NCBI RefSeq assembly: GCF_019703515.2
Contig: NC_059349.1
Location: forward strand, 27,028,744 to 27,092,743
Reading direction: 5' to 3'
Length of the DNA stretch: 64,000 bases
Origin: Myxocyprinus asiaticus
Lineage: Eukaryota > Chordata > Actinopteri > Cypriniformes > Catostomidae
Shown: piece after piece, positions 49,706 to 60,950 of the stretch
How positions within the stretch are numbered: the stretch's first letter is position 1
Layout: each line of letters opens with the position of its first letter
Notes under the pieces: model-generated
Databases searched by the model: none
Told to the model about the DNA's origin: nothing
Seen by the model: only the letters and a program-made list of their open reading frames with translations
Made by a program: the position numbers and the translations under genes

Positions 49706-52700
49706 GATAATAATAATTTCCTTAACCCTTTCTTTAACAGTATTTCTATTCCATTAATTTTGGTCAAAAGGAAACCATTACTAGGCTTTTTTTAAATATA
49801 AATAAACATTGCAGTTCAAATCGCAATATTTTTCAAATATTCAGAATTAGATTTGTTGTCCAAATCGTTCAGCCCTCCTCTCCCCTAAAGATGTGTGTTG
49901 CAAACAAAAAGTTCAGTGTCATTGGTCACTAATGGAGAGCTGAAATCATATTGATGACCAATGCATTTGAATGGCTAAAAATCACCTGTCTCATGAATAA
50001 TATAGAGAGGTGTTTTTGGCGTATATGTGTTCAATTCTAGTTTAAATCTAACACATCTACACAGCTGATAAAGCCAGATAACCAGTGCGATCGTTGTCTT
50101 CCATTATGTGCAACACATGCTTATGTTAACGTCTCAAAATATTTTGTAGTCTTTTACGACCACCCGGTAACTCAGCACACCAAAGTGTGGTCAAGCTGTT
50201 TATATGCTTTGTTGGTCCTCACGGCACATTTAACCCTTGGTCTTTGTGTCCTCTGTTGTACCTCTCTCCCACCCGCTTTTTCATTTCTCTGCCTGGTAAG
50301 TCCTCACATGTTTATTTTCCTGGATTTGTAAACCAATACCAGTTCAGTTTCTATCTAGGGCATGCTATTTATGACGTTGCCATGACATCTGTCAAGAGTG
50401 GAACCCCCTTAATAATGGGCTCCTCCTACAACTCTATTTTTGTACCTGCTCAATGCATAACTAAGAACCCTTAAGGTGGATGAGTCACATACTTGCACAC
50501 CAATATGAGCACACAAATACACACCCCAGTTTGATTCAGGTTTTGTAGACACATGTGATTAAAAAGTCAGATAGACTAGAGCATTTTGCTTCCTCAAGGT
50601 GTGAATGATGCTACTGAGCCCAAGTCTTCTGCATATCTCTCCAAATAAGAGAACACACATCTCTACCAGTATGCCTTTAAAGTGTGGAGGGTTGCTTAGA
50701 TTGCTAGTGCAATAACTGCCTAGGGGTTTCATCTAGAAGAACAAGGTGGTATTAGTTCACGTTTGAAGTATGCTTGTTATCCTTTGAAGATTAGCTTATT
50801 TCAAAGACATGAGAGTTAGATGTTCAAATAGAAAACATACATGTTTTCATTAAATGCACGTCACCCAGACTCGGTCTCACATTGGTCCACATGATATTTT
50901 GGGATCGGGCTGTGTTGCTGTAGCTAAGCAGTTGGTGTGGTGGATATAGTCCCTTTCGAAAGCACTGGTAGGTCAAAGCAAGAGCAGACAGCAGGGACTT
51001 TGGCACAGGAACTGTTAATAGTGTTGATTTGCCCAGAGCACTCCTCCTACTCCTTGTCATCCCCAGACAAAGGTGTCAGAAGGACTAAATCAGTTTACTC
51101 CCCACCTACTATTCCTTTCCGCTGAGAGACTGGCTGTCGCCAGAGGGAAAACGGACCCAGTGTTGCTGTGGGGGTCACAACTAAGTTTGGGAATAGCTTT
51201 CTGCTAACCCGATCCCTTCCCTGGCACCCTAGGGAGCAATAAAAATAAGAGCGCTATGGCAAGAGCCTTGCCCACTGTCCAATTTAAACACAAAGCTGCC
51301 AATCACAGAGATGAACAAGGCTGCAGAAATGTTGGACCCTCTGAGCATTTGTGACAGACCTGTTTGCTGTTTACAATGGGAATCTAGGAAAGAGGGTCTA
51401 GGCCCAGCTGTAACAAACCCCTTATGTTAAGAAAACCCTTTGTTATAATTGTAAGGATGGGGCTAATAAGGATATTCTTATCTTAAACCTGAAATGTCTA
51501 TCTTCTGCACTGACCCGACGGTCAACCCATTGGTTGTACAATCAAATAGTCCTGCCCCAAACTCACACCATTGGTCAAGACAATTTGATGGACAGGCTGC
51601 TCAAATAAACAGATAAATGTTTTGATTGCACCATAGAGTCGCAGTGTTATGTTTTAGGTAAATTCAACATAGAAATTACTTACTTATAAATTAAGCTGGG
51701 ATACGAGAGAGTTTTTACATCAAAACAATTACACACATCTGCTTTAAGGGGTTTGTTGCAACCAGCTGCTGATTTTCAACACAGTGCACCTGCAATGCTC
51801 CAAATGAACCCTAGTGCTCAGCTGGCCTGTGTTTTCCTTGTTTTATCTCATTTAGTTCCTGTGTGTGTCATTACAAACACAAAAGCACTGAATGGATCAA
51901 GATGTGGCCCTTCTGTCAGCATCTCTGCATCTGTGGAATCAACTCCAGATCTTCATTACTGAAGACCTGTGTGTGGTCTTTGTTTGTGTGTTTCATGGCT
52001 CATTGCTAGACCAAACAGCAGGTGAAGTCAAAAGAGGAAGGTCAGTCGGGTTGGCCTCCTTGCTTCTGTCTCAGTGCTGACAGGGTAATCTCTTGCTCCG
52101 GATGCTGGGGCTAGTGCTTGCCTCTTGAGGTTTCTTATATACCACTTCTCTCTATTTCTTGGTTTCACATGTGCTTCATGGTGAAAGCTATGAACCAAAG
52201 AGTTTGTTTAGGTCTGGAGCTTGTGAAGATAATTTAATTGCAATGGTCTGTAATATATGACTCCGCTGGGGAGATTCAGATTTGAGGCCTGCATGTAAAA
52301 CATACCTAGATACTGCCCCCTCCATTTGGACTGAAGACCTTGCCCTATTGGTGTGACTGCATGGTGCAGACAAGGCGATATGTCCTTCACTACACCTGTC
52401 AGGAAGTGCCGTTAATCTCCATGGTGACAGGGAACGCCTGCTTTGGCAATAGGAGTGTTACCGTCAATATAAATCAGAAGGATCACTTCCAAGAGCTAAG
52501 GCCAACGAGTCATGATCAGAGCCACAGAAACACCACAGCGGGTCACCACTGGCCTGACTAAATTCATTGAGAGCAAGTCGACACAACACCTCTGTTAAAA
52601 CTTCTCCTAGAGGCCAGTATGAAGTGAAACGAAACTCCTGAGTGTCCTTGTATTTTACTTGAGTATGGCCATTGGTAAAAAAAAGTCCTGAATTCTGTGT

Positions 52701-53224
52701 GAGTGAGTGTGTGAGTGAGTGTGTGAGTGAGTGTGTGAGTGAGTGTGTGTGTGAGTGTGTGTGTGAGTGTGTGTGTGAGCGTGTGTGTGAGCGAGTGCGA
52801 GAGCGAGTGCGAGAGCGAGTGCGAGAGCGAGTGCGAGAGCGAGAGTGAGTGTGTGTGAGCGACCGACCGACCGACCGACTGACTGAGAGCAGTCCAGTCT
52901 CATAAATATTTATCAATTCACCTCTGTTAAAATCTTAAAGCCTTTGTTATCTTGATGTATTTGATGGCTGTGGTGTTTTACGTGAATTAATTGTATTTTT
53001 CATGAGAAATTTAAATGTAAGTTTTCTTTACATACATACAAGTCAATGAGAAATCGAAATTGACCCCATTGGGAGACATTGAAATTCTTTTGATAGTGAA
53101 CTTACTGACTTTTAGCCTCCACATCCCAGCCACCATCCCAGTTCCCAGCAGTTAGAGGCTCAAATAAATATTATTCATGAGACAAAATTTTCATCCTTTA
53201 TAATCGACTGTAAACTTACATTCA
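49706..53224. other. Intron-like non-coding stretch
   Basis: No recognised exon or dispersed element, apart from the tandem array at 52696-52886. Short ORFs such as 50187-50474 lack domain features and splice context. Confidence 0.4.
52696..52886 (+). repeat. Compound tandem array rich in GTGAGT
   Basis: Three successive blocks: about four 12-bp units GTGTGAGTGAGT with GT-rich variants; four units of GAGCGAGTGCGA; and a CGAC/TGAC tetranucleotide run at about 52860-52884. The unit changes along the array, indicating stepwise expansion. The long minus-strand ORFs over it are artefacts of a period divisible by three. Confidence 0.92.
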
Positions 53225-53809
53225 GGGGCCGGTTGCATAAATATAGCCATTAACTTAAGACGGCTTCTAATAATTAGTTTGACTAGCTAAAGACACCATA
53301 GAAAGACTGTTGCATAAAACAAGCTCACAGTTGTCTTAAGTAAGACAGTCTTATTTGCATTGCATTGTGGGAAAAATAAGACACTGAACAGCTTTAAAAA
53401 AAAATGGCCAACAGTGAACGCTCCATACAGTTTTCATTCACTGAAAATATTTGCTTATTAGAGGACTACAGTGCTTCAAAATTTATTCTAATACAATTTA
53501 GTGATTTTAACCCAAATAATAAAAAAACAAGACATTTTGTTACCATCGTTGAAGTCAAAGTCTTCTACAAAATCTCAACTCAAGCCCCTTTCAGCCCTCA
53601 ACTGAAGCCCCCACTGGCTCAGCTGACAGTTATTTTCCATTACAACATGAAATGTTAACAGAAGTTAGCCTAGGGGTGTGCTGTCATACATTCTGGTCTT
53701 AAATTAGACTGATCTAAGTTTTTATGCAACTGACAGAAAAAATTAAGAACAACATTTTAGATGACTAACTAGTAAGACTAGTCTAAAACAATGTTATGCA
53801 ACCGGCCCC
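53225..53809 (+). mobile_element. Harbinger/ISL2EU-like element remnant
   Basis: Ends GGGGCCGGTTGCATAAA and TTATGCAACCGGCCCC are inverted over about 14 bp. The interior holds a decayed Myb/SANT-like ORF, the accessory protein type carried by Harbinger-group transposons. A 2- or 3-bp target duplication could not be fixed. At 585 bp the element lacks a transposase. Confidence 0.6.
53404..53658 (+). pseudogene. Fragment of a Harbinger-type Myb/SANT-like DNA-binding protein
   Basis: The first 40 residues, MANSERSIQFSFTENICLLE and the following DYSASKFILIQFSDFNPNNK, fit the start of the Myb/SANT-like protein of Harbinger-type elements: a short N-terminus, then an aromatic/acidic helix ending in LLEDYS. 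The expected continuation with a Trp-containing second helix is lost, and after about residue 45 the sequence is unlike the family. In complete elements this protein binds the transposon ends and assists nuclear import of the transposase. This copy is truncated at 84 codons. The match is from family knowledge of motif order only. Confidence 0.5.
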
Positions 53810-56274
53810 ATGTCTGGCTCCATTCTAGTACAGAATGCCCACATTTCACAATCCAGTTAATTTCTAATGGATAAAATCAAGTCTGCCATATTATGTAAAT
53901 AAAATGGGTTTAGAATGCTGTTTCAGCATTCTTTACATTAATGTTACTGTGAATTTATCTGCCTGTTACCTTTTATTTATAACTCTCGTTACAATGTTTT
54001 ATGCATGTTATTGCTTACTGCCAACCTGTGTGTTGCCTTATGTATGATATCTTGCTGTTTTCGACTGTGCCAAATAAACAACAATCACAGAAATGTATGT
54101 ACATAGTTCCTACTCTACTGTATTTCAAAATATCTTGCTGTAATTAATAGCAAATTGCTGTTCTAGCTACTTCTGTAGTTTGCATCCTTTAAATGCGTTT
54201 TTCTCAGCGTAATTCAGACACCCACAAACATTCAAAAGTAACCAATGGCAATGTTTTGGTGGCGCACAGATAAACACCAGAGTGATGTTTCCTTGTTTTA
54301 ATGAAAGAGAATGAGCAAGCATGAGACAGACCACTGCAATTAGTGCACCTGCTCATGGCATTAAACCAAGAGCAACGGGACACCTAAAGGAGGGAAAAAT
54401 ACACGAGAAACAAGGAACCGCAAGAACAGTAAGCTAAAGAAAGTGAAAACAAAGGGAAAAAAGCTTTTGAATTATGTTAATGAGAATGACACAAGTGGGA
54501 ATACTATTAAATTCACACACAGTTCAGTTTGTACACATGAACGGATGGCAGTCAAACAACTCATATTTTCAGTCTTTGACTATTAGAATCACTCGCATCT
54601 CAAGTGAAAGCAGTGGTTTATTGTGCACTCCCTGAAAGACAGAATAAAGAAATGGACAACAGAACAATAAAATGCATAGAGAGTATAGTGAGTGAGGATG
54701 CCTGTCCTTGGTCCTCCTTTTGTGTCCAACTTCTTATCAGTTAGAATTGTTTGCATAGAGTCAACAGGAAATTACATCACTGGCATGGCTGCCCCGCACA
54801 GAGAGGAAATGAAATGACAGCAAAGGCTTGAGCCAAGAAACCCTCTTACACAGAACACCCCTTTGTGAATCGCTGCCTGTTGCTATTTGTAAAGGGTTTC
54901 CAATACAAAAAGCAATGGCAGAAGCTAAACCTCTGGTATGAAACAACATAAAACTACATGGCAACAGAACAACATCCTACCTCAAACAAAAGATAAGCAG
55001 TGTGCATCATTTGAAGCACTGATAGAGACACTTGGGTGACATCAGAATGTTTCATTCTTAGCCCTTGGGAATTTTTTCCCAGGATTGATCCCCAGTGAGG
55101 GATGTGCTAACACAGTACTTAAACCTCCGTTTGTGTTGGGGGCTGCTTAAGTCCATGAGCTGGCATTGTGATTTGGCAGAAGAAAAACATCAGCTCTGTG
55201 TTACCTCCTGTACCGTGACCAACAGTGGTGTATCAGGGACATTGGCTTCCTGTTTTGTTTTGTTTTTTACAATGGAACTGTTCACAGGCTCATAGTCTCA
55301 AACTATTTGTGTTGTATCATAGCTTATTATAGTGGGATAGATGTAGGATGACTCCAGTGTGTCTGATAGGAAATACAGTTGTAGATTCTTTTTACAAAAT
55401 TTTCCAAATAACTTTCCAGAGTAATATTTTTAGAGATCTTTTAGTGGGGAAATGAGAGTTGATGGGAATATGGTTTGGTCATACATAGACAGCCATAAGT
55501 GAGGCCTACCATTTTAAGTGAATTTTGTATTGAATTGCTGTGTTTTTATTCGAATGTTTAACTGTCTGCTTAAAAAAAACTACATTGTTTACACACCATT
55601 GAAACTTACAGTCTCTTTTCAAACTGCCCAAGTAAACATTTTAAAATGTCAGACAAAACATAAAATATTGACTATTTCATAGTTCTAAGAAAAAGCTTTA
55701 CAAATAGCCAGTGTATATCAGAGCAGTGTTCAGCAAAGCTAAACTCTCACTTTATAGCTTTATGGCTTTAAATGTATGTGCAATGAGCTTGATTTCTAAA
55801 AAAAAAAATAAACCTTGATTGTTTAGTCTGTTCACTTGATTGTTAGATACTGTAATGATATAGTTCTGTCTGAATGCCAGAGAGGTTTGTGCAGTAGACA
55901 GGTAGGGCCCCTCATTTTAAAATGCTGTTTGGAAGTTTCATCCAAGAAGATTACCCATTATCCTGTGAACTGAGAGAAAGACAGAACTCACATTGAGAAA
56001 GTTTCAAAACCATCCAGACTACCCATATGCCCTGCATTTGAATAATTAGAGCAGTGTGACTTTTCATGCCCAAAGCTCAGCACAAGTGCTTATTATGGGA
56101 CAATGAATAAAGGCCTGCTGAATGCAGAAAAATAAAATTTTAATTGAACAGTGTTAATGGTTCACTAAGGGCTTGAGGCAGCAGCTTGAGACCCCTTCAA
56201 ATAGAATTTCCCACTTTCTCATTCTATCACAATGATCCTTGTGTTTTCTGTTCTGCAAAAGGCAGTAACTACAC
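53810..56274. other. Intron-like non-coding stretch
   Basis: No gene or repeat boundary recognised. Confidence 0.4.
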
Positions 56275-56980
56275 TAAAGCCGAGTTCACGCCACTGGCGA
56301 CATCGCGCAACAAAGCGACACAATCTCATTCATTTTCCATGAGAGCAGAGCGACTTGCGGCGACACAAGCTGCAATGATCATTGGCGACAGAGATTGTTG
56401 TGGTGAGCGAAAAGACAAGTGTTAACTTTATGCAAATGACGAGCAACATTCGGGAGAATGAGAGTGAAGACAGTGGAGCTCATGCCATCTGTCTCCAGGC
56501 AGTGAGTGTGCGAGTTACTACAGTCGAGAGTAGGCAAGATAGAGAAGTTAAAAGTTTCTGTGAGCAATTTCACTGTTATATATTATTTGCCTGTAACCAC
56601 ATACATGGATATAGCTTAATAAAAATGATGCATGTAAAACCGTTTTGGCATTCCGAGTGAGTTTGATTCATACATTGATAGATTGTTTATCTTGTTCATG
56701 ATATAATGCACTGAGCACTGCTGCAGTTTATACTGTATAAAAACACTCTTCCTTGCAAAATTTTAGAAGCAATAGAACTGATTCCTTGTCAAATTAGAAT
56801 GATATCTAAGTTTTACCGGCAATATAATCTGTAATTAGATTTTCCAAAGCTACTATGGCCAGACATGCAGTCCAGTGATTACATTAAAGTAACAGCAATT
56901 GGAACGACCACCAGTGACACAGATCGTAGAGTCTAGCGAAACCAAGCGACAATGTAATTTGCGGTGTGAATGGGGCTTAA
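56274..56980. mobile_element. MITE with CTAAAGCCGAGTTCACGCC / GCGGTGTGAATGGGGCTTAA ends
   Basis: The two ends are imperfect inverted repeats, and both continue with GCGACA/TGTCGC motifs (for example AGCGACACAATC on the left and AAGCGACAATG on the right). The 707-bp interior has short ORFs only. The right end runs into TTAA, but the matching left TTAA is mutated to CTAA. Superfamily uncertain. Confidence 0.55.
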
Positions 56981-57215
56981 AACGGAACCTCCGGGAAAAA
57001 AAGTGAAAAGAAGTGTGCAGTATGTTTTTACTGAAATTTTTACACTTTGTTTTCTCTGAATCTTAACATATAAACCAAACCCTGTCAAGCCAAAGTCTGT
57101 CACAGGACAGTCTATTCTAAGGACTGTCTAAGATAACCAATTTTGATCACAACTCAATTTTGACAAAATATCTAGTTACTGAATTTTGCCTTTGCAGAAC
57201 AGCAGTTATCATTAG
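56981..57215. other. Spacer
   Basis: Nothing recognised. Confidence 0.4.
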
Positions 57216-57566
57216 TCGCTTTTCCACCATCGGTTCAAAACGATGGTGGAAAAAGCACAGTTATTAATGGTTCCAGTAGCATTTTCACTTAAACACAGTT
57301 GGGTATGGTGCGATTACAAACCGTTCCATGCTCGGATCTATCAACACGGCTAGCTAACCATATTCGGGACAAAGAAACATTCTGGTAGAACAGCTTTACT
57401 GTTGTGCCGACTCACGATTGGTCGCTTTCCCATTCAGTCCATTGTAATCCTGATTTTGCTGAACCACAATGGAAAAAGAAACCATAAACATGTCAGTGAG
57501 CCCAGATCTTTAGAGATCGGCACAATTCAGCAATATTAACCATTCGGCCTGTTGGTGGAAAAGCAT
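57216..57566. mobile_element. MITE with GCTTTTCCACCATCG ends
   Basis: The left end GTCGCTTTTCCACCATCGG and the right end GTTGGTGGAAAAGCAT are inverted. A second inverted copy directly follows the left end (57241-57256), producing a hairpin of about 15 bp stem with an 8-nt loop. No ORF. Target duplication not resolved. Confidence 0.5.
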
Positions 57567-58283
57567 CTATAGGCACTGTGACTGTTAGCTGCATTGTTGC
57601 TGGCAATGTAATGACTAAAATAGGTTCTGGAAGACTTATTTCAGATTGGTCTGTAAATCTTCACAACAAATAAAACAATTTCCAACTCTTTTCACATTAT
57701 TTTTAGGGATCCCGTAGCTAGAGAGATCTCAAACACAGCACCTGGAGAGTTGGCAATTTTTCAAGAAAAGGGAACAAGGGAGGGAAGCTTTAGATTTTGG
57801 CAGTGGTTTGTCTTTTGATTAGTGTGTTGTCGTAGTGTTTTTAGGGTGACCATGTCACTGTGAACACTGTTGTGGGTGTATTTTTGCAGCTGGTTCTGCT
57901 GGTGGGATTGAGTGTGTCAGAAGTATAGGGGAAGAAAAGAGCTCAAGAGAAATGGGGAAGGAAAGTAAGGTCTTTAGCTTGCATTTTGTCTTGCTGTCTA
58001 TAACTGGATAATCTGATCAGAGAGTGTTTACAGTGAGGCAGCCACTACAGGAATGAAGAGTCATATGTTCCCAAGCTTTTAATCACTGGATAATGACTAG
58101 CTAGACCTGAAGAGAGTAAGACCATATAAGTGAATTATTCATTTAAGCATGGATCATTTATTCTGACTCAGCTTTGGAAGTAGTGAGTGCTGTGTGTAAG
58201 AGTCTGTGACGTTCAGTTACCACATACAGTATACAGTAAATCTGACTCTATGGCAATATAGTCATGGAAAAGTTCTACAGGTA
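57567..58283. other. Intron-like non-coding stretch
   Basis: No gene or repeat boundary recognised. Confidence 0.4.
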
Positions 58284-58574
58284 TTGAAGGGATAAATCAC
58301 CCAAAAATGATACTTCTGTCATTATTTACTCATTCTTATGTTGTTCCAAGCCCATATCTCTTGGAAGATGATATTAGGCAGAATGTTAGCCTCAGTCACC
58401 ATTCATTTTTCAAATGGGAAAAAAGATGCATTGAAAGTAAATGGTGACTGAGGTGAACATTCAGGCTAAGGTCTTATTTTGTGTTCTACAGAAGAAAGTC
58501 ATTCAGGTTTGAACCACATGAGGAGTGAGTTAATGTTGAAAGAAGATTCATTTTTGGGTGAACGTTTCCTTTAA
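58284..58574. mobile_element. TTAA MITE of the AAAGGGATAGTTCACCC family, short form
   Basis: TTGAAGGGATAAATCACCC on the left and GGGTGAACGTTTCCTTTAA on the right, 291 bp. The middle is palindromic around GTCACCATTCATTTT and AAAGTAAATGGTGAC. Confidence 0.78.
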
Positions 58575-59880
58575 GTCCACTACATAAAGGACAAAAGCAT
58601 GTGGAATCTCAGAAGTCTTTGAGTGTTGTTAGGTGAGTCTCTTTTTAAAGTTGAGGAATTTTTACCAGGGATCAAAGTCTGCCATCTAGTGTTTCAGAGA
58701 GACCACACAAGACAAACTGCTTAGCATAACTAACAGCATAACATGTATGGAAAAAAGACAAATGTCACCCTGGCATTACAAGGTCTTTCCTGATTAGCCA
58801 TTTGTTGCTGTTATTCACTGCTGAGAATTCCAGTGCAGTCTAAGGTATTTGGGAGGTGTCGGCCGATGAAAGCTTCATGCTTGTCAAAGATTCCATCTCC
58901 CTTGAAACCTCACTTTCCATTGGTCTCATTGCACTAACTAGACCATATCCCCTGTCTAGAGCACACAGGGACAGGAAATGAGTGACTTTACACTTCATGT
59001 AAAAACTCTCAGATCATTACCACTGCTTACTCTACCCCATAAAACTCCTGCCCAAAGGCATGGGATGCTTGAAGTTTTTCCACTGTCTCAGTTGATCTAT
59101 GAAATTTCTGACCTCAAACTTTTTTACACAATGTGAAGAATACAGTTAAGTTGAAAAACGGATGGGGTGTGAGCCAGATGAGCCATTTCGGAATTTTTGG
59201 AATCATGACCTTCTGCCTCCTGGGTGGTAAATGGCATTGCTTGTAAGGGTTTTTACAAGTCTGACCACTTCAAGTGTGACACTAATGACAACAACTGTAT
59301 GGGGTGACAGAAATGAGGCAGATTTCAAAGCCTTCGTGCTCAGTCCAGGTATTACACTTGTCAGAGTTTGATTAGCAGTAATATCTTGATTGAACTGCAG
59401 TAATATCTTTCATTCTTTCAGACTGGTCTTTAAACACTGTAAACTGTATGAATTTGCCTTTGAATCTCCCACAACAACTATTTTATGGCAATAAAGTGAC
59501 AAATCTGTTCAAATTATGAATTTCAAAAATGTTGCCCATAGATACGAATTCATTCACCATACTTTTTTGTTATAACTTCAGAATATCATGTGTAATCCCA
59601 TGCCCCATCTGCTGGTGGAGACCGTTAGTGCAGTAAAGTAACACCTATGTCTGTCTGTATATCTGTATTTTTGCTGTTTGTAAATGGCAAGCAATGCTGT
59701 GTGGATACTGTTTTGGCAAACAACTGAAGATTTGAGATGTAACGTCCTTATACTAGAGCAAGAAAATCGAGTAAAATTTAACATGTACTGTAGATGTTTT
59801 TATCTGAGAAATAAGTGAGTTTTTTTGCAGTATGTGTGAGGCGGCCAACCTGCAAGCCAGAGGCCTATATATGCTATATA
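58575..59880. other. Intron-like non-coding stretch
   Basis: No gene or repeat boundary recognised. Confidence 0.4.
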
Positions 59881-60907
59881 CACTCACAGGCCACTTTATT
59901 AGGTTCACCTGTACATCATCTTATTCATGCAATTATCTAATCAACCAATCGTGTGGTAGCAGTGTAATGCATACAATCATGCAGATATGGGCCAGAAGCT
60001 TCAGTTAATGTTCACATCAACTATCAGTATGGGACAAAAATTAGATTTCAGTGATTTAGACCGTGGCATGATTGTTGGTGCCAGGTTTGAGTATTTCTGT
60101 AACTACTGATCTCCTGGGATTTTCATGCACAACAGTCTCTAGAGTGTAAAGAAAATGGTGCGAAAATCAAAAAACATCCAGTGAGTGGCAGTTCTATGGG
60201 CGAAAATGGCTTGTTAATGACAGAGGTCAGAGGAGAATGGCCAGACTGGTCCAAGCTGACAGGAAGGTTGACAGTAACCCAAATAAACACTCGTTACAAC
60301 AGTGCTATGCAGAAAAGCATTCTGAACACACATGTCGAACATTGAGGTGGATGAGCTACAGCAGAAGACCCCTCTGGGTATCACTACTGTCAGCTTAGAA
60401 CAGGAAACTGAGGCTGCATTGGGCACAGTCTCACCAAAACTGGACAGTAGATGATTGGAAAAACATTGCCAGGTCTGACAAATCTGGATTTCTGTTGAGG
60501 TACACAAATGGTAGGCACACTGCAGCCTCAGTTTTCTGTTCTTGGCTGACAGAAGTGGAACCCAACGTGGTCTTCTACTGTTGAAGCCCATCCGCCTCAA
60601 GGTTCGACATGTTGTGCATTCTGAGATACTATTCTGCACACTACAATTGTACAGAGGGGTTATCTGAGTTACTGTAGCCTTTTTGTCAGCTCAAACCAGT
60701 CTGGCCATTCTCCGTTGACCTCTCACATCAACAAGGCGTTTCAAACTGACAAAGTCTACGGTAACTCAGATAACTACTCTTTACAATTGTATTGAGAAGA
60801 ATAGCATCATAATGCTATTCTGAGATGCGGGTTGGCACTGTTTTGGCGGCATGAGGGGGACCTACACAATATTAGGCAGGTGGTTTTAATGTTGTGGCTG
60901 ATCGGTG

Positions 60908-60908
<1 letters not shown>
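59881..60908. mobile_element. Mosaic Tc1: forward, inverted and foreign 3' segments
   Basis: 59881 starts CACTCACAGGCCACTTTATT, and the 5' half of the CACTCACTGAGC-type transposase gene reads forward to about 60514. From about 60518 to 60750 the same gene region runs on the minus strand (LLSAKNRKLRLQ and SRRPRWVP read backwards). A forward piece with ACGGTAACTCAGATAAC follows to about 60815. From about 60830 the sequence is the 3' end of a different Tc1 family (GGACCTACACAATATTAGGC then GGCTGATCGGTGTA). No intact gene. Confidence 0.75.

Positions 60909-60943
<35 letters not shown>
60909..60943. repeat. (TA)n microsatellite
   Basis: TA run of about 17 units separating two Tc1 elements. Confidence 0.95.

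Positions 60944-60944
<1 letters not shown>

Positions 60945-60950
<6 letters not shown>

Noticed and set aside
50187..50474. 95-codon ORF in the downstream intron-like region
   Set aside because: No domain, and no acceptor/donor pair bounding it convincingly.
52464..52916. Minus-strand ORFs of 150 and 82 codons with Thr-His-Ser and Leu-Ala repeats
   Set aside because: They are translations of the tandem array at 52696-52886; the repeat period keeps frames open.
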